This document shows, one piece after another, positions 1 to 8,331 of a DNA stretch of 64,000 bases (position 1 is its first letter; each line of letters opens with the position of its first letter). The translations under genes and the position numbers were made by a program. The notes beneath the pieces are model-generated. The model saw nothing but the letters and a program-made list of their open reading frames with translations. It was not told the DNA's origin and did no database searches. Origin of the DNA: Blastococcus sp. CT_GayMR19 (GTDB lineage Bacteria > Actinomycetota > Actinomycetes > Mycobacteriales > Geodermatophilaceae); contig NZ_SPQL01000004.1 of assembly GCF_004570385.1 (NCBI RefSeq), forward strand, positions 124,001-188,000, given 5' to 3'.

Positions 1-267
1 GGGCAGGAACCAGGCGGAGACGGCGAGCACGACCCCGACGACGAGGTAGGGAGAGGCACTGACCAGGACGTACCGCGCGGCCTCCGCCTCCGAGTAGTCC
101 GGCCGCGCACGCCCCACCGCCTCGGCCAGCCCCTCCCGCCCCAGCCAGGTGATGGCGGCGTAGAGCAGCAGCATCGCCGCGAGGACCCCCATCAGGCCCA
201 CCGCGACGCGGGCGCTGACCGGCATCAGCGGGGCTGCGCCGTCGGGGGTGGGGACGGCACCGGTCAC
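1..267 (-). CDS. Membrane protein, C-terminal part cut by window start
   Basis: Reading on the minus strand, an open frame runs off the left edge. It encodes at least 89 residues with a hydrophobic segment near residues 16-35 (VAVGLMGVLAAMLLLYAAI) and a second one at the window edge (YLVVGVVLAVSAWFLP), joined by an acidic/arginine-rich loop. I take GTG 267 as start because a purine-rich stretch (gaggctggcggg) precedes it; ATG 225 is an in-frame alternative. It is divergent from the molybdoenzyme gene. The family is not recognisable from this fragment; it looks like a small multi-pass membrane protein. Confidence 0.6.
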   Translation of the reverse strand, partial: MTGAVPTPDGAAPLMPVSARVAVGLMGVLAAMLLLYAAITWLGREGLAEAVGRARPDYSEAEAARYVLVSASPYLVVGVVLAVSAWFLP

Positions 268-347
268 CCCGCCAGCCTCGCAGACCGCGGGATCTGCGAT
301 GCCCTCCCGGTGGCGTCGGCAAGAAATGTCGTACGCAATGAATCCAG

Positions 348-2072
348 ATGGCGGGCTCGGTTCGAAGACAGAGCGTGACCACCTCGGCGCAGGCCCCCGT
401 AGCCGCCCCGGACTCTCCGGGCGCTCCGCGCGGCCTGCGCAACGCCCTCGCCGCCCTGGCCGGTCTGCTGTCCGCCGCAGTCGCCCTCGGCTTCGCCGAG
501 CTGACCGCCGCGCTGGTGGGACCCGCGTCCTCCCCGGTCATCGCGGTGGGGGACGCCGTCATCACGCTGACGCCGGAGCCGGTCAAGGAGTTCGCGATCC
601 GGAACTTCGGCGAGAACGACAAGATCGTGCTCGTCGCCGGGACGCTGGTCGTCATCGCGGTCTACGCGCTGCTGCTCGGGCTCGTCGCGCTGCGCAGCCG
701 GCCCCTCGGGATCCTCGGGATCGCGCTGTTCGGCTTCGTGGGCGCGCTCGCCGCGTTCACCCGGCCGGCCGGCAGCCTGCTCGACGTCCTGCCCTCGATC
801 GTCGGCGCCGGCGCCGGGATCCTCGCGCTGCTCGCCCTGCTTGTCCCGCTGACCGCCCCATCCGGCGCGGCCGCGGCTCCCGCTCGGCACGGCCGCGAGG
901 CCCCGGCCGCCGGGTCCGCCGATCCCGCCCACGCCGACGAGCGCATGGTGGAACGGCTCCGCGAGATCCTCGGCTCCGGCGACCGCAAGGGTGCCGCGCT
1001 CGACCGGCGGCGCTTCTTCCTCACCGGCGGGGTGGCCCTCGGCGTGGCCGCGGTCGCCGGCGGCGGGGGCCGGCTGCTCCAGCGGCGCTTCGACGTCGCC
1101 GAGGCGCGCGCCGATCTCAGCCTGCCGAAGCCGGCCTCCGCTGCCGCTGCGTTGCCCCGCGGCGCCGACCTCTCCGGCGAGATCGACGGCCTGACGCCGC
1201 TGTTCACCGACAACCGCGAGTTCTACCGCGTCGACACCGCGATCAGCGTGCCGCAGATCCGGCCCAGCGACTACAAGCTGTCGCTGACCGGGATGTTCGA
1301 CTCGCCGCGCAGCTACACGCTGCCCGAGCTGTTCGAGCGCGACGACGTCATCGAGCGCGACATCACGATCACCTGCGTCTCCAACGAGGTCGGCGGGCAG
1401 CTGGCCGGCACCGCCCGGTGGATCGGGATCCCCCTCGGCGCCTTCCTGCGGGAGAACGGCGTGCAGTCGGGCAGCGACCAGCTGGCCTGCCGCGACGTCA
1501 ACGGCATGACCATCGGCGCGCCGACCCGCTCCGCCCTCGACGTCGAGGACGCGATGCTCGCGTTCGGGATGAACGGCGAGCCGCTGCCGGTCGAGCACGG
1601 CTTCCCGGTCCGGATGCTCATCCCCGGGCTCTACGGCTACGTCTCGGCCTGCAAGTGGCTGACCGGCATCGAGGCCACCACGTTCGACGCGTTCGACGCC
1701 TACTGGGTCGAGCGCGACTGGGCCGCCGAGGGGCCGATCAAGGTCGCCTCACGGATCGACACCCCGGCCCCGCTGCGCGAGTTCCCGGCCGGCCGCCGCG
1801 CCATCGCCGGGGTCGCCTGGGCGCAGACCCGGGGCATCGCCAAGGTCGAGGTACGGGTCGACGAGGAGGACTGGGCCGAGGCCGAGCTGTCCCCGGAGGT
1901 CGACGCCGACGTGTGGCGCCAGTGGGTCCTGCCCTACGACTTCCCCGCCGGCCGGCACTCGATCACCGTCCGCGCCACCAGCGCCGACGGCGAGGAGCAG
2001 GTCGAGGCCCGCGCCACGCCCTTCCCCTCCGGTTCCACCGGCTGGCACTCCATCCAGGTGGTCGCCGCGTGA
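348..2072 (+). CDS. Membrane-anchored molybdopterin-dependent oxidoreductase (sulfite oxidase/YedY fold)
   Basis: 574 residues. Four hydrophobic segments lie near residues 31-55, 93-115, 120-137 and 146-168. A cytoplasmic linker then leads to a twin-arginine motif (DRRRFFLTGG, about residues 219-228) directly before a fifth hydrophobic stretch. The sulfite-oxidase-type molybdopterin domain follows (about 285-470) with the expected Mo-ligand cysteine in ITCVSNEVGG (Cys343), and then a C-terminal Ig-like dimerisation-type domain ending in a typical beta strand. The topology places the catalytic domain outside. From the family I expect a molybdenum-cofactor redox enzyme on the outer face of the membrane; its substrate cannot be read from sequence. 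GTG 375 is an alternative start. A fasciclin lipoprotein follows 140 bases downstream on the same strand. Confidence 0.88.
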   Translation: MAGSVRRQSVTTSAQAPVAAPDSPGAPRGLRNALAALAGLLSAAVALGFAELTAALVGPASSPVIAVGDAVITLTPEPVKEFAIRNFGENDKIVLVAGTLVVIAVYALLLGLVALRSRPLGILGIALFGFVGALAAFTRPAGSLLDVLPSIVGAGAGILALLALLVPLTAPSGAAAAPARHGREAPAAGSADPAHADERMVERLREILGSGDRKGAALDRRRFFLTGGVALGVAAVAGGGGRLLQRRFDVAEARADLSLPKPASAAAALPRGADLSGEIDGLTPLFTDNREFYRVDTAISVPQIRPSDYKLSLTGMFDSPRSYTLPELFERDDVIERDITITCVSNEVGGQLAGTARWIGIPLGAFLRENGVQSGSDQLACRDVNGMTIGAPTRSALDVEDAMLAFGMNGEPLPVEHGFPVRMLIPGLYGYVSACKWLTGIEATTFDAFDAYWVERDWAAEGPIKVASRIDTPAPLREFPAGRRAIAGVAWAQTRGIAKVEVRVDEEDWAEAELSPEVDADVWRQWVLPYDFPAGRHSITVRATSADGEEQVEARATPFPSGSTGWHSIQVVAA

Positions 2073-2212
2073 CCGCCCCCGCCGGCCGCCCGGCCGGCCC
2101 ACGACTCGTCCCGGCAGCCGCCGGCGACGCGACTCCGGACCGCTCCCGCGGCCGGCGCACGACCCGCCCGCGACACTGTGGTCGCACGGACAGGACAAGG
2201 AGCACCATCCCT

Positions 2213-2878
2213 GTGAAGAACAACCTCCTCACCCGCGGCGTCCTCATCACCGCCGCCTCCACCCTCGCCATCACGCTGAGCGCCTGCGGCGGCTCGGAGG
2301 AGCCGGCCGACACCAGTGCCGCCGCCGACACCAGCACCAGCGAGATGGAGACCAGCGAGCCCAGCGCGGAGCCGATGTCGGACGAGCCGTTCGGCGCCGG
2401 CTGCTCCGCGGTTCCCGCCGAGGGCGAGGGCAGCTTCACCGGGATGACCGACGACCCGGTCGCCACCGCCGCGAGCAACAACCCCGCCCTGAGCACGCTG
2501 GTCGCCGCCGTGACCGCCGCCAACCTCGGCGACACGCTCAACACCACCGACGACATCACCGTGCTGGCCCCGGCCAACCCGGCGTTCGAGGCGGTCCCGG
2601 CCGACGCGCTCAACGGCCTGCTGGCCGACACCCCGGCGCTGACCACGGTGCTCACCCACCACGTCATCCCGGGCCGGCTCACCCCCGAGGAGCTGGCCGG
2701 CACGCACAAGACGCTGAACAACGACGAGGTGACCATCGAGGGCGAGGGTGAGAACTTCTCCATCGCCATGGACGGCACCGTCGTCGCCATGGAGGCCTCG
2801 GTGATCTGCGGGAACGTGCAGACCGCCAACGCCACCGTCTACATCATCGACCAGGTGCTCAAGCCCGCCGGCATGTGA
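2213..2878 (+). CDS. Fasciclin-domain lipoprotein
   Basis: 221 residues from GTG 2213, which has a good ribosome site (aaggag) 7-8 bases upstream. The N-terminus has a lipoprotein signal (TLAITLSACGG) with the lipidated Cys at about residue 25. A Ser/Thr/Glu-rich spacer is followed by a single fasciclin (FAS1) domain from about residue 75 to the end, containing the typical pattern TVLAPANPAFEAVP, VLTHHVIPG and VYIIDQVLKP. FAS1 domains usually act in adhesion. In actinobacteria they often sit beside membrane molybdoenzymes, as here, so a shared role in the envelope is an inference. The gene ends 28 bases before a strong hairpin. Confidence 0.88.
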   Translation: MKNNLLTRGVLITAASTLAITLSACGGSEEPADTSAAADTSTSEMETSEPSAEPMSDEPFGAGCSAVPAEGEGSFTGMTDDPVATAASNNPALSTLVAAVTAANLGDTLNTTDDITVLAPANPAFEAVPADALNGLLADTPALTTVLTHHVIPGRLTPEELAGTHKTLNNDEVTIEGEGENFSIAMDGTVVAMEASVICGNVQTANATVYIIDQVLKPAGM

Positions 2879-2905
2879 TCGGACCGGCCGGAGGGCCGGA
2901 CGCAC

Positions 2906-2946
2906 AGGGCCGCTGCCCGACCTCACGGGGGTCGGGCAGCGGCCCT
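2906..2946. terminator. Strong hairpin terminator after fasciclin gene
   Basis: A perfect 17-bp stem (2906-2922 with 2930-2946) and a 7-base loop lie just after the fasciclin stop codon. There is no U-tract, as is common in high-GC actinobacteria. It insulates the molybdoenzyme unit from pyrE. Confidence 0.85.
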
Positions 2947-2956
2947 GCCGCATGTC

Positions 2957-2962
2957 TAGGGT
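2957..2962 (+). promoter_or_regulatory. -10 box (TAGGGT) for leaderless pyrE
   Basis: TAGGGT lies 7 bases before ATG 2970. This TANNNT-to-start spacing recurs in front of many genes here and indicates transcription starting at the start codon. It argues for ATG 2970 over ATG 2952, which lies upstream of the box. Confidence 0.65.
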
Positions 2963-2969
2963 CGGGTGC

Positions 2970-3524
2970 ATGACGGCCCCCGCGACGCTGCCCGACCGTG
3001 ACCGCCTGCTGAAGCTCATCGTCGAGCTGGCCGTCGTGCACGGGAAGGTCACGCTCGCCTCGGGCCTCGAGGCCGACTGGTACATCGACATGCGCCGGCT
3101 CACGCTGCACCACGAGGGCGGACCGCTGGTCGGCCGGGTGATGCGGCAGCTGACGGGCGACCTGCGCTACGACGTCGTCGGCGGGCTGACCCTCGGCGCC
3201 GACCCGGTGGCGACGGCGATGTTGCACGCGGCGGCGGCCGGCGAGGGCTACCTGGACGCCTGCGTGGTCCGCAAGGCGGGCAAGGCGCACGGACTCCAGC
3301 GGCGGATCGAGGGCCCCGACGTCGAAGGCCGCGCCGTCCTCGTCGTGGAGGACGTCTCCACCACCGGGGGCAGCCCGCTCACCGCGGCCGAGGCGCTCCA
3401 GGAGGCCGGCGCGGAGGTGATCGCCGTCGCGGTCATCGTCGACCGCGGTGCCCGGTCCGCGGTCGAGGCCGCCGGCTTCGAGTACCGGGCGGCCTACGAG
3501 CTCTCCGACCTCGGCCTGGCCTGA
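2970..3524 (+). CDS. pyrE: Orotate phosphoribosyltransferase
   Basis: 184 residues, normal length for the family. It transfers the phosphoribosyl group of PRPP to orotate, giving OMP in pyrimidine synthesis in the cytosol. The PRPP-binding motif VLVVEDVSTTGGS is present at about residues 122-134, and the N-terminal segment LASGLEADWYIDMR matches orotate-site sequences of PyrE. The start is set at ATG 2970 because of the -10 box just upstream; ATG 2952 in the same frame would give six extra residues. The terminator before it shows it begins its own transcription unit. The next gene starts 33 bases after its stop with its own -10 box. Confidence 0.93.
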   Translation: MTAPATLPDRDRLLKLIVELAVVHGKVTLASGLEADWYIDMRRLTLHHEGGPLVGRVMRQLTGDLRYDVVGGLTLGADPVATAMLHAAAAGEGYLDACVVRKAGKAHGLQRRIEGPDVEGRAVLVVEDVSTTGGSPLTAAEALQEAGAEVIAVAVIVDRGARSAVEAAGFEYRAAYELSDLGLA

Positions 3525-3545
3525 GCCGCACGGCGGAAGCCGTCG

Positions 3546-3551
3546 TACCGT
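3546..3551 (+). promoter_or_regulatory. -10 box (TACCGT), leaderless start
   Basis: TACCGT is 6 bases before ATG 3558, the same leaderless arrangement as for pyrE, and supports that start. Confidence 0.6.
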
Positions 3552-3557
3552 GTTCCG

Positions 3558-4991
3558 ATGACCACAGTGGCGACGGCGTGGGTGTCGGACCTGCGGGACG
3601 CGCTCGGCGCCGACGGGGTCCTCACCGACCCCGACGTCACCGCCGCGTACGCCCGCGACCAGGCGATGCTCGCCGATGCGGGGCTCCCGGCGGCCGTCGT
3701 CTTCCCGCGCAGCACCGCCGAGGTCGTCGCCGTGATGCAGGTGGCCGCGCGGCACGGCGTCCCCGTCGTCCCGCGCGGCGCCGGCTCGGGCCTGGTCGGC
3801 GGCGCGAACGCCATCGACGGCTGCATCACCCTCGTCCTGACGCGGATGGACGCCGTCCTGGAGGTCGCGCCGGCGGACCGGCTCGCCGTCGTCCAGCCCG
3901 GTGTGGTGAACAAGTCGCTGCGCGACGCGGTCGCCGGTGCCGGCCTGTTCTATCCGCCCGACCCGGCCAGCTACGACTGGTGCACCATCGGCGGCAACCT
4001 GGCGGTCAACTCCGGCGGCCTGTGCTGCGTCAAGTACGGCGTCACCACCGACTACGTCCTCGGCCTGGAGGTCGTGCTCGCGGACGGGCGGGTGCTGCGC
4101 ACCGGCCGCCGCACGGTCAAGGGCGTCGCCGGCTACGACCTGACCCGGTTGTTCGTCGGCTCGGAGGGCACCCTCGGCGTCATCACCGAGGCGACGCTCG
4201 CGCTGCGCCCCGCGCCGCGGCCGGCGCTCACGCTCGCGGCCACGTTCGCGACGACGGCGCAGACCGGCCAGGTCGTGGAGCGGGTGGTGACCTCCGGGCT
4301 GATCCCCAGCCTGATGGAGGTCATGGACAACACCTGCATCCGCGCGGTCGACGACCTGCTCAAGGCCGACCTCGACCGGGACGCCCAGGCCCTGCTCGTC
4401 GCCCGCTCGGACGCGGGCGGGGAGGCCGCGGTCGAGGAGATCGCCCTGCTGACCCGGATCTGCGAGGAGGCCGGGGCGGATTTCGTGCACTCGACGGACG
4501 ACCCGGCCGAGGGTGATCTGCTGCTCGCCGCCCGGCGGATGGCGCTGCCGGCGCTGGAGCGGCTGGGCAGCGTGCTGCTGGACGACGTCGCGGTGCCCCG
4601 GTCCCGGATCGCCGCCTTCATAGACGGCTGCGACGCGGTCGCCCGGGAATGCGGCCTGGTCATCGGGGTCGTGGGCCACGCCGGGGACGGCAACATGCAC
4701 CCCACGATCGTGTTCGACCCCACCGACCCGGACCAGCGGGTGCGGGCCTTCGCCGCGTTCGACGACATCCTCGAGCTGGGCCTCTCCCTCGGCGGCACGA
4801 TCGCCGGCGAGCACGGCGTCGGGACGCTCAAGCTCGACTGGCTGGAGCGTGAGATCGGCCCGGTGTCGCTGTCGGTGCACCGGGCGATCAAGGACGCGCT
4901 CGACCCGGCCGGCCTGCTCAACCCCGGCAAGATCTTCCGCGGGGCCGGGTCCGGCGACCTCGCCGCCGTCGCCGGGCTCGCCGGGGACTGA
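3558..4991 (+). CDS. FAD-linked oxidase, glycolate oxidase GlcD / D-lactate dehydrogenase type
   Basis: 477 residues. The N-terminal half is a PP-type FAD-binding domain (PRGAGSGLVGG at about 72-82; IGGNLAVNSGG for the pyrophosphate). The C-terminal half is the FAD-oxidase C domain, with GHAGDGNMHP near 373 and GEHGVGTLK near 417, the conserved substrate/metal-site motifs. Such enzymes oxidise 2-hydroxyacids (glycolate, D-lactate, D-2-hydroxyglutarate) to 2-oxoacids. There is no GlcE or GlcF partner beside it, so it probably works as a stand-alone flavoprotein dehydrogenase; the exact substrate is not visible. Confidence 0.88.
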   Translation: MTTVATAWVSDLRDALGADGVLTDPDVTAAYARDQAMLADAGLPAAVVFPRSTAEVVAVMQVAARHGVPVVPRGAGSGLVGGANAIDGCITLVLTRMDAVLEVAPADRLAVVQPGVVNKSLRDAVAGAGLFYPPDPASYDWCTIGGNLAVNSGGLCCVKYGVTTDYVLGLEVVLADGRVLRTGRRTVKGVAGYDLTRLFVGSEGTLGVITEATLALRPAPRPALTLAATFATTAQTGQVVERVVTSGLIPSLMEVMDNTCIRAVDDLLKADLDRDAQALLVARSDAGGEAAVEEIALLTRICEEAGADFVHSTDDPAEGDLLLAARRMALPALERLGSVLLDDVAVPRSRIAAFIDGCDAVARECGLVIGVVGHAGDGNMHPTIVFDPTDPDQRVRAFAAFDDILELGLSLGGTIAGEHGVGTLKLDWLEREIGPVSLSVHRAIKDALDPAGLLNPGKIFRGAGSGDLAAVAGLAGD

Positions 4992-4994
4992 CCC

Positions 4995-5267
4995 GTGCCG
5001 GGCCGGTGGGGGTCGTTCGTCGCCGACGCCGAGGGCGCCCACGTCGTCCACGAGGCCGGCAACCCGGTTCACCGGTGCCGCGTCGAGCACGACGACCGGA
5101 TCCTGCTCGTCCACCTCTCCGACGAGGACGGCGAGGGCTGGAACGCGCTCGCCGTGGAGCGGGCGACGCGCCGGTGGGCGGTCGGGCAGGACCGTACCCA
5201 GATCGCGGCCGCCACCCGAGCGGTGGACGGGCTGCGCGAACGGGGCGCGCAGGCGCCGGGGGAGTGA
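4995..5267 (+). CDS. Small hypothetical protein
   Basis: 90 residues from GTG 4995, three bases after the stop of the FAD oxidase, so probably translated from the same mRNA. The sequence is acidic with basic patches and has no signal peptide or membrane segment. It contains two short beta-like stretches (HRCRVEHDDRILLVHLSDEDG) and an amphipathic C-terminal helix. I do not recognise a family. Codon use matches its neighbours, and no other strand offers a better frame, so it is likely real. Confidence 0.6.
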   Translation: MPGRWGSFVADAEGAHVVHEAGNPVHRCRVEHDDRILLVHLSDEDGEGWNALAVERATRRWAVGQDRTQIAAATRAVDGLRERGAQAPGE

Positions 5268-5280
5268 CACCCTGGGCGGC

Positions 5281-6633
5281 GTGAGCACCGATCGGCTGGT
5301 CGTCATCGGCGGAGACGCCGCGGGCATGTCCGCGGCCGCGCAGGCCCGGCGGCTGCGCGAGGCAGGCGACCTGGAGATCGTCGTCCTCGAGCAGGGCCCC
5401 GACGTGTCCTACTCCGCCTGCGGCATCCCCTACTGGGTCGGCGGCCTGGTCTCCGATCGCGACAAGCTCATCGCCCGCACGCCCGCCCAGTTCGCCGCCC
5501 GGGACATCGAGGTCCGGACCGGGACCCGCGCCGAAGCGGTCGACCTCGACGCCGGCACCGTCACGACGAGCTCGGGTGACAGGCTCGGCTACGACAACCT
5601 CCTGGTCGCGACCGGCGGACGGCCGCTGCGGCCCCCCGTGCCCGGGCTGGACGCCCCCGGGGTGCACGGGGTGCACCGGCTGGCCGACGGCGCCGACATC
5701 CGCGCCGCCGTGGCGGCGGGTGCGAAGCGGGCCGTCGTCCTCGGCGGGGGATACATCGGCCTCGAGATGGCCGACGTGCTGCACGCGCGCGGGCTGGACG
5801 TCACGGTCGTCCTGGCCGACCCGATGCCCATGTCGCAGCTCGACGTCGAGATGGCCGAGCGGGTGTGCAAGGCCATCGGCGACATGGGCATCGACATGCA
5901 GACCGAGCAGCCGGTGCGGGAGATCGAGGTCGACGCCGACGGCGTGGTGGCCGCGGTGCGCACCGACGCCGGCCGCTACCCGGCCGACCTCGTCGTCCTC
6001 GGGCTGGGGATGGGCCCGGAGGTGACGCTCGCGCGCGAGGCGGGCCTGCGCCTGGGCGAGACCGGCGCGATCGAGGTGGACCGCACGCAGCGCAGCCGGT
6101 CCCACCCGGAGGTCTTCGCCGCCGGCGACTGCTCCCAGACGTACTCCCGGATCACCGGCGAGGCGCTGCACGTCGCGCTGGGAACGCACGCCAACAAGCA
6201 GGGCCGGGTCGCGGGCGCGGTGATCGGCGGCCGGGCAGCCCGCTTCGCCGGGGTCCTCGGGACGGCGCTGACCAAGGTGGGCGACCTGGAGATCGCGCGC
6301 ACGGGGCTCTGCACCACCCAGGCCGAGAAGGCGGGGTACGAGTACCGCAGCGAGATCATCGAGGGGACGACGCGCGCCGGCTACTACCCGGGCGCGGAGC
6401 CGATGACCGTCAAGCTGCTCAGCGATCGCGGCTCGGGGCTGCTGCTGGGCGCCCAGGTGGTGGGCGGCCCGGGCAGCGGGAAACGGATCGACGTGCTGGC
6501 CACGGCGATCTGGGCCGGGATGACGGCCGAGGAATTCGCCGGCTCGGACCTCTCCTACGCGCCGCCGTTCTCGCCGACCTACGACCCGGTGATCGTGGCC
6601 GCACGGGTGGCCAGCCGCGTCGAGCAGGGCTGA
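5281..6633 (+). CDS. FAD/NAD(P)-dependent disulfide oxidoreductase, CoA-disulfide reductase / NADH oxidase family
   Basis: 450 residues from GTG 5281. The N-terminal FAD site is VVIGGDAAGMSAAAQ. The single-cysteine active site S-x-x-C-x-x-P is present (YSACGIPYW, Cys47), as expected for CoA-disulfide reductases and NADH oxidases. The second nucleotide site is VVLGGGYIGLE (about 155-165), the FAD flavin-binding motif is FAAGDC, and a pyridine-nucleotide-disulfide dimerisation domain fills residues 330-450. It probably reduces CoA disulfides or similar thiols, or O2, with NAD(P)H. Those activities cannot be separated from sequence. A pentapeptide-repeat gene follows after two bases. Confidence 0.85.
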   Translation: MSTDRLVVIGGDAAGMSAAAQARRLREAGDLEIVVLEQGPDVSYSACGIPYWVGGLVSDRDKLIARTPAQFAARDIEVRTGTRAEAVDLDAGTVTTSSGDRLGYDNLLVATGGRPLRPPVPGLDAPGVHGVHRLADGADIRAAVAAGAKRAVVLGGGYIGLEMADVLHARGLDVTVVLADPMPMSQLDVEMAERVCKAIGDMGIDMQTEQPVREIEVDADGVVAAVRTDAGRYPADLVVLGLGMGPEVTLAREAGLRLGETGAIEVDRTQRSRSHPEVFAAGDCSQTYSRITGEALHVALGTHANKQGRVAGAVIGGRAARFAGVLGTALTKVGDLEIARTGLCTTQAEKAGYEYRSEIIEGTTRAGYYPGAEPMTVKLLSDRGSGLLLGAQVVGGPGSGKRIDVLATAIWAGMTAEEFAGSDLSYAPPFSPTYDPVIVAARVASRVEQG

Positions 6634-6635
6634 GC

Positions 6636-7232
6636 GTGACCCAGACCGAGGTCCGCCAGGCCGACTGGTACGGCGAGGACCTCTCCGGTCAGGAGCACAC
6701 GGGCGTCGCCTTCGTCGGCGTGGATCTCACCGAGGCGACGGACGACGGGGCCGTCTTTTCCGACTGCACCTTCCGCGACTGCCGGTTCAACCTCTCGACG
6801 CACGCCGACGCCGCCTTCCTCAACTGCACGTTCACCGGCTGCTCGTTCTTCTCGGCGACGTTCACCGACTGCAAGCTGGTCGGCAGCAGGTTCGAGCGGT
6901 GCACCTTCGACCTGCTCACCGTGAGCGGCGGCGACTGGTCCTTCGTCGGGCTGGCGGGAGCCGACCTCACCCGCGCGACGCTGACCGGGGTGCGGCTGCG
7001 CGAGGCCGAGCTCAGGGGTCTGCGCGGCGCCGGGGCCACCCTCCGGGGGCTGGACCTGTCCGCCGCGGAGCTGCACGACGCCGACCTGAGCGGCGCCGAC
7101 CTGCGCGGGTCGGACCTCTCGGCGGTGGACCCGCGCACCGTCGAGCTCACCGGAGCGCAGATAGACGTCCCCCAGGCGGTGGTGCTGGTGACCGCACTGG
7201 GCATGTGCGTCCGCCCCGACGCCCCGGACTGA
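6636..7232 (+). CDS. Pentapeptide-repeat protein
   Basis: 198 residues from GTG 6636, directly behind the preceding flavoprotein, so co-transcribed. Two runs of pentapeptide repeats, A(D/N)LXX-like, can be seen: about residues 25-85 (FSDCTFRDCRF, FLNCTFTGCSF, FTDCKLVGSRF) and 105-170 (LAGADLTRATLTG, DADLSGADLRGSDLS). This predicts a right-handed quadrilateral beta helix. The first run is rich in Cys and Phe. Some members mimic DNA and protect gyrase from quinolones, but nothing here indicates that role; function unknown. Confidence 0.85.
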   Translation: MTQTEVRQADWYGEDLSGQEHTGVAFVGVDLTEATDDGAVFSDCTFRDCRFNLSTHADAAFLNCTFTGCSFFSATFTDCKLVGSRFERCTFDLLTVSGGDWSFVGLAGADLTRATLTGVRLREAELRGLRGAGATLRGLDLSAAELHDADLSGADLRGSDLSAVDPRTVELTGAQIDVPQAVVLVTALGMCVRPDAPD

Positions 7233-7297
7233 CCCTCGCGGCGCGATACTGCACGGGAGCAGCGCCCACACCGGACCGCGACGACAGGAGTGCCCGC

Positions 7298-8329
7298 ATG
7301 CCCATCGCGACCCCCGAGGTCTACGCCGACATGATCCGCCGGGCAAAGGAGGGCGGCTTCGCCTATCCGGCGATCAACTGCACGTCGTCGGAGACCGTCA
7401 ACGCGGCGCTGCGCGGCTTCGCCGACGCCGGAAGTGACGGCATCATCCAGTTCTCCACCGGCGGGGCGGAGTTCGCCTCCGGGACCAAGGTGAAGGACAT
7501 GGTCACCGGCGCGGTGGCGCTGGCCGAGTTCGCCCATGTCGTCGCCGAGAAGTACCCGGTCAACATCGCGCTGCACACCGACCACTGCCCCAAGGACAAG
7601 CTGGACGCCTACGTCCGTCCCCTGATCGCGCTGTCGCAGGACCGCGTCGACGCCGGGCAGGAGCCGCTGTTCCAGTCGCACATGTGGGACGGCTCGGCGA
7701 TCGACCTGGAGGAGAACCTGCAGATCGCCGAGGAGCTGATCGCCCGGACGTCGGCCGCGAAGATCGTCCTCGAGGTGGAGATCGGCGTCGTCGGCGGCGA
7801 GGAGGACGGCGTCGCGCACGACATCAACGAGAAGCTCTACACGGCCGAAGGGGACTTCGTCGCGACCGCCAAGGCGCTGGGGCTGGGGGAGAAGGGCGTC
7901 TACCTGCTCGCGGCCACCTTCGGCAACGTGCACGGCGTCTACAAGCCGGGCAACGTCAAGCTGCGGCCGGAGATCCTCAAGCAGGGCCAGGACATCGTCG
8001 CCCGCGAGTTCGGGACGAGCGATGACAAGCCGTTCAACCTGGTCTTCCACGGCGGTTCCGGCTCGGCGCAGGAGGAGATCCGCGAGGCGCTGTCCTACGG
8101 CGTCGTGAAGATGAACGTCGACACCGACACCCAGTACGCCTTCACCCGCCCGATCGCCGGCCACATGTTCACCAACTACGACGGCGTCCTGAAGGTCGAC
8201 GGCGAGGTCGGCAACAAGAAGACCTACGACCCGCGCAGCTACCTCAAGACCGCCGAGGTCGGCATGGCCGAGCGCATCGTGCAGTCCTGCGAGGACCTGC
8301 TGTCCGCCGGCCAGTCGACGGGCGGCTGA
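7298..8329 (+). CDS. fbaA: Class II fructose-bisphosphate aldolase
   Basis: 343 residues from ATG 7298, preceded by acaggag at optimal spacing. It cleaves fructose-1,6-bisphosphate to DHAP and glyceraldehyde-3-phosphate using Zn2+ (glycolysis and gluconeogenesis). Zn ligands and catalytic residues can be seen in ALHTDHCPKDK (His/Asp, about 91-101), the glutamate-rich EVEIGVVGGEEDG, NVHGVYKPG and VFHGGSGS, and the phosphate-binding NVDTDTQ. Length and the ATFGNVHG signature fit the long class IIA/FbaA type found in mycobacteria. DUF3151 follows after two bases and purA is close by, a gene neighbourhood also known from mycobacteria. Confidence 0.96.
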   Translation: MPIATPEVYADMIRRAKEGGFAYPAINCTSSETVNAALRGFADAGSDGIIQFSTGGAEFASGTKVKDMVTGAVALAEFAHVVAEKYPVNIALHTDHCPKDKLDAYVRPLIALSQDRVDAGQEPLFQSHMWDGSAIDLEENLQIAEELIARTSAAKIVLEVEIGVVGGEEDGVAHDINEKLYTAEGDFVATAKALGLGEKGVYLLAATFGNVHGVYKPGNVKLRPEILKQGQDIVAREFGTSDDKPFNLVFHGGSGSAQEEIREALSYGVVKMNVDTDTQYAFTRPIAGHMFTNYDGVLKVDGEVGNKKTYDPRSYLKTAEVGMAERIVQSCEDLLSAGQSTGG

Positions 8330-8331
8330 GC

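Noticed and set aside
264-1598. Long minus-strand open frame across the molybdoenzyme gene
   Set aside because: It is the complement of a gene with clear domains. Long antisense frames are usual at this GC content, and its composition (Gly/Arg/Asp-rich) is typical of a shadow.
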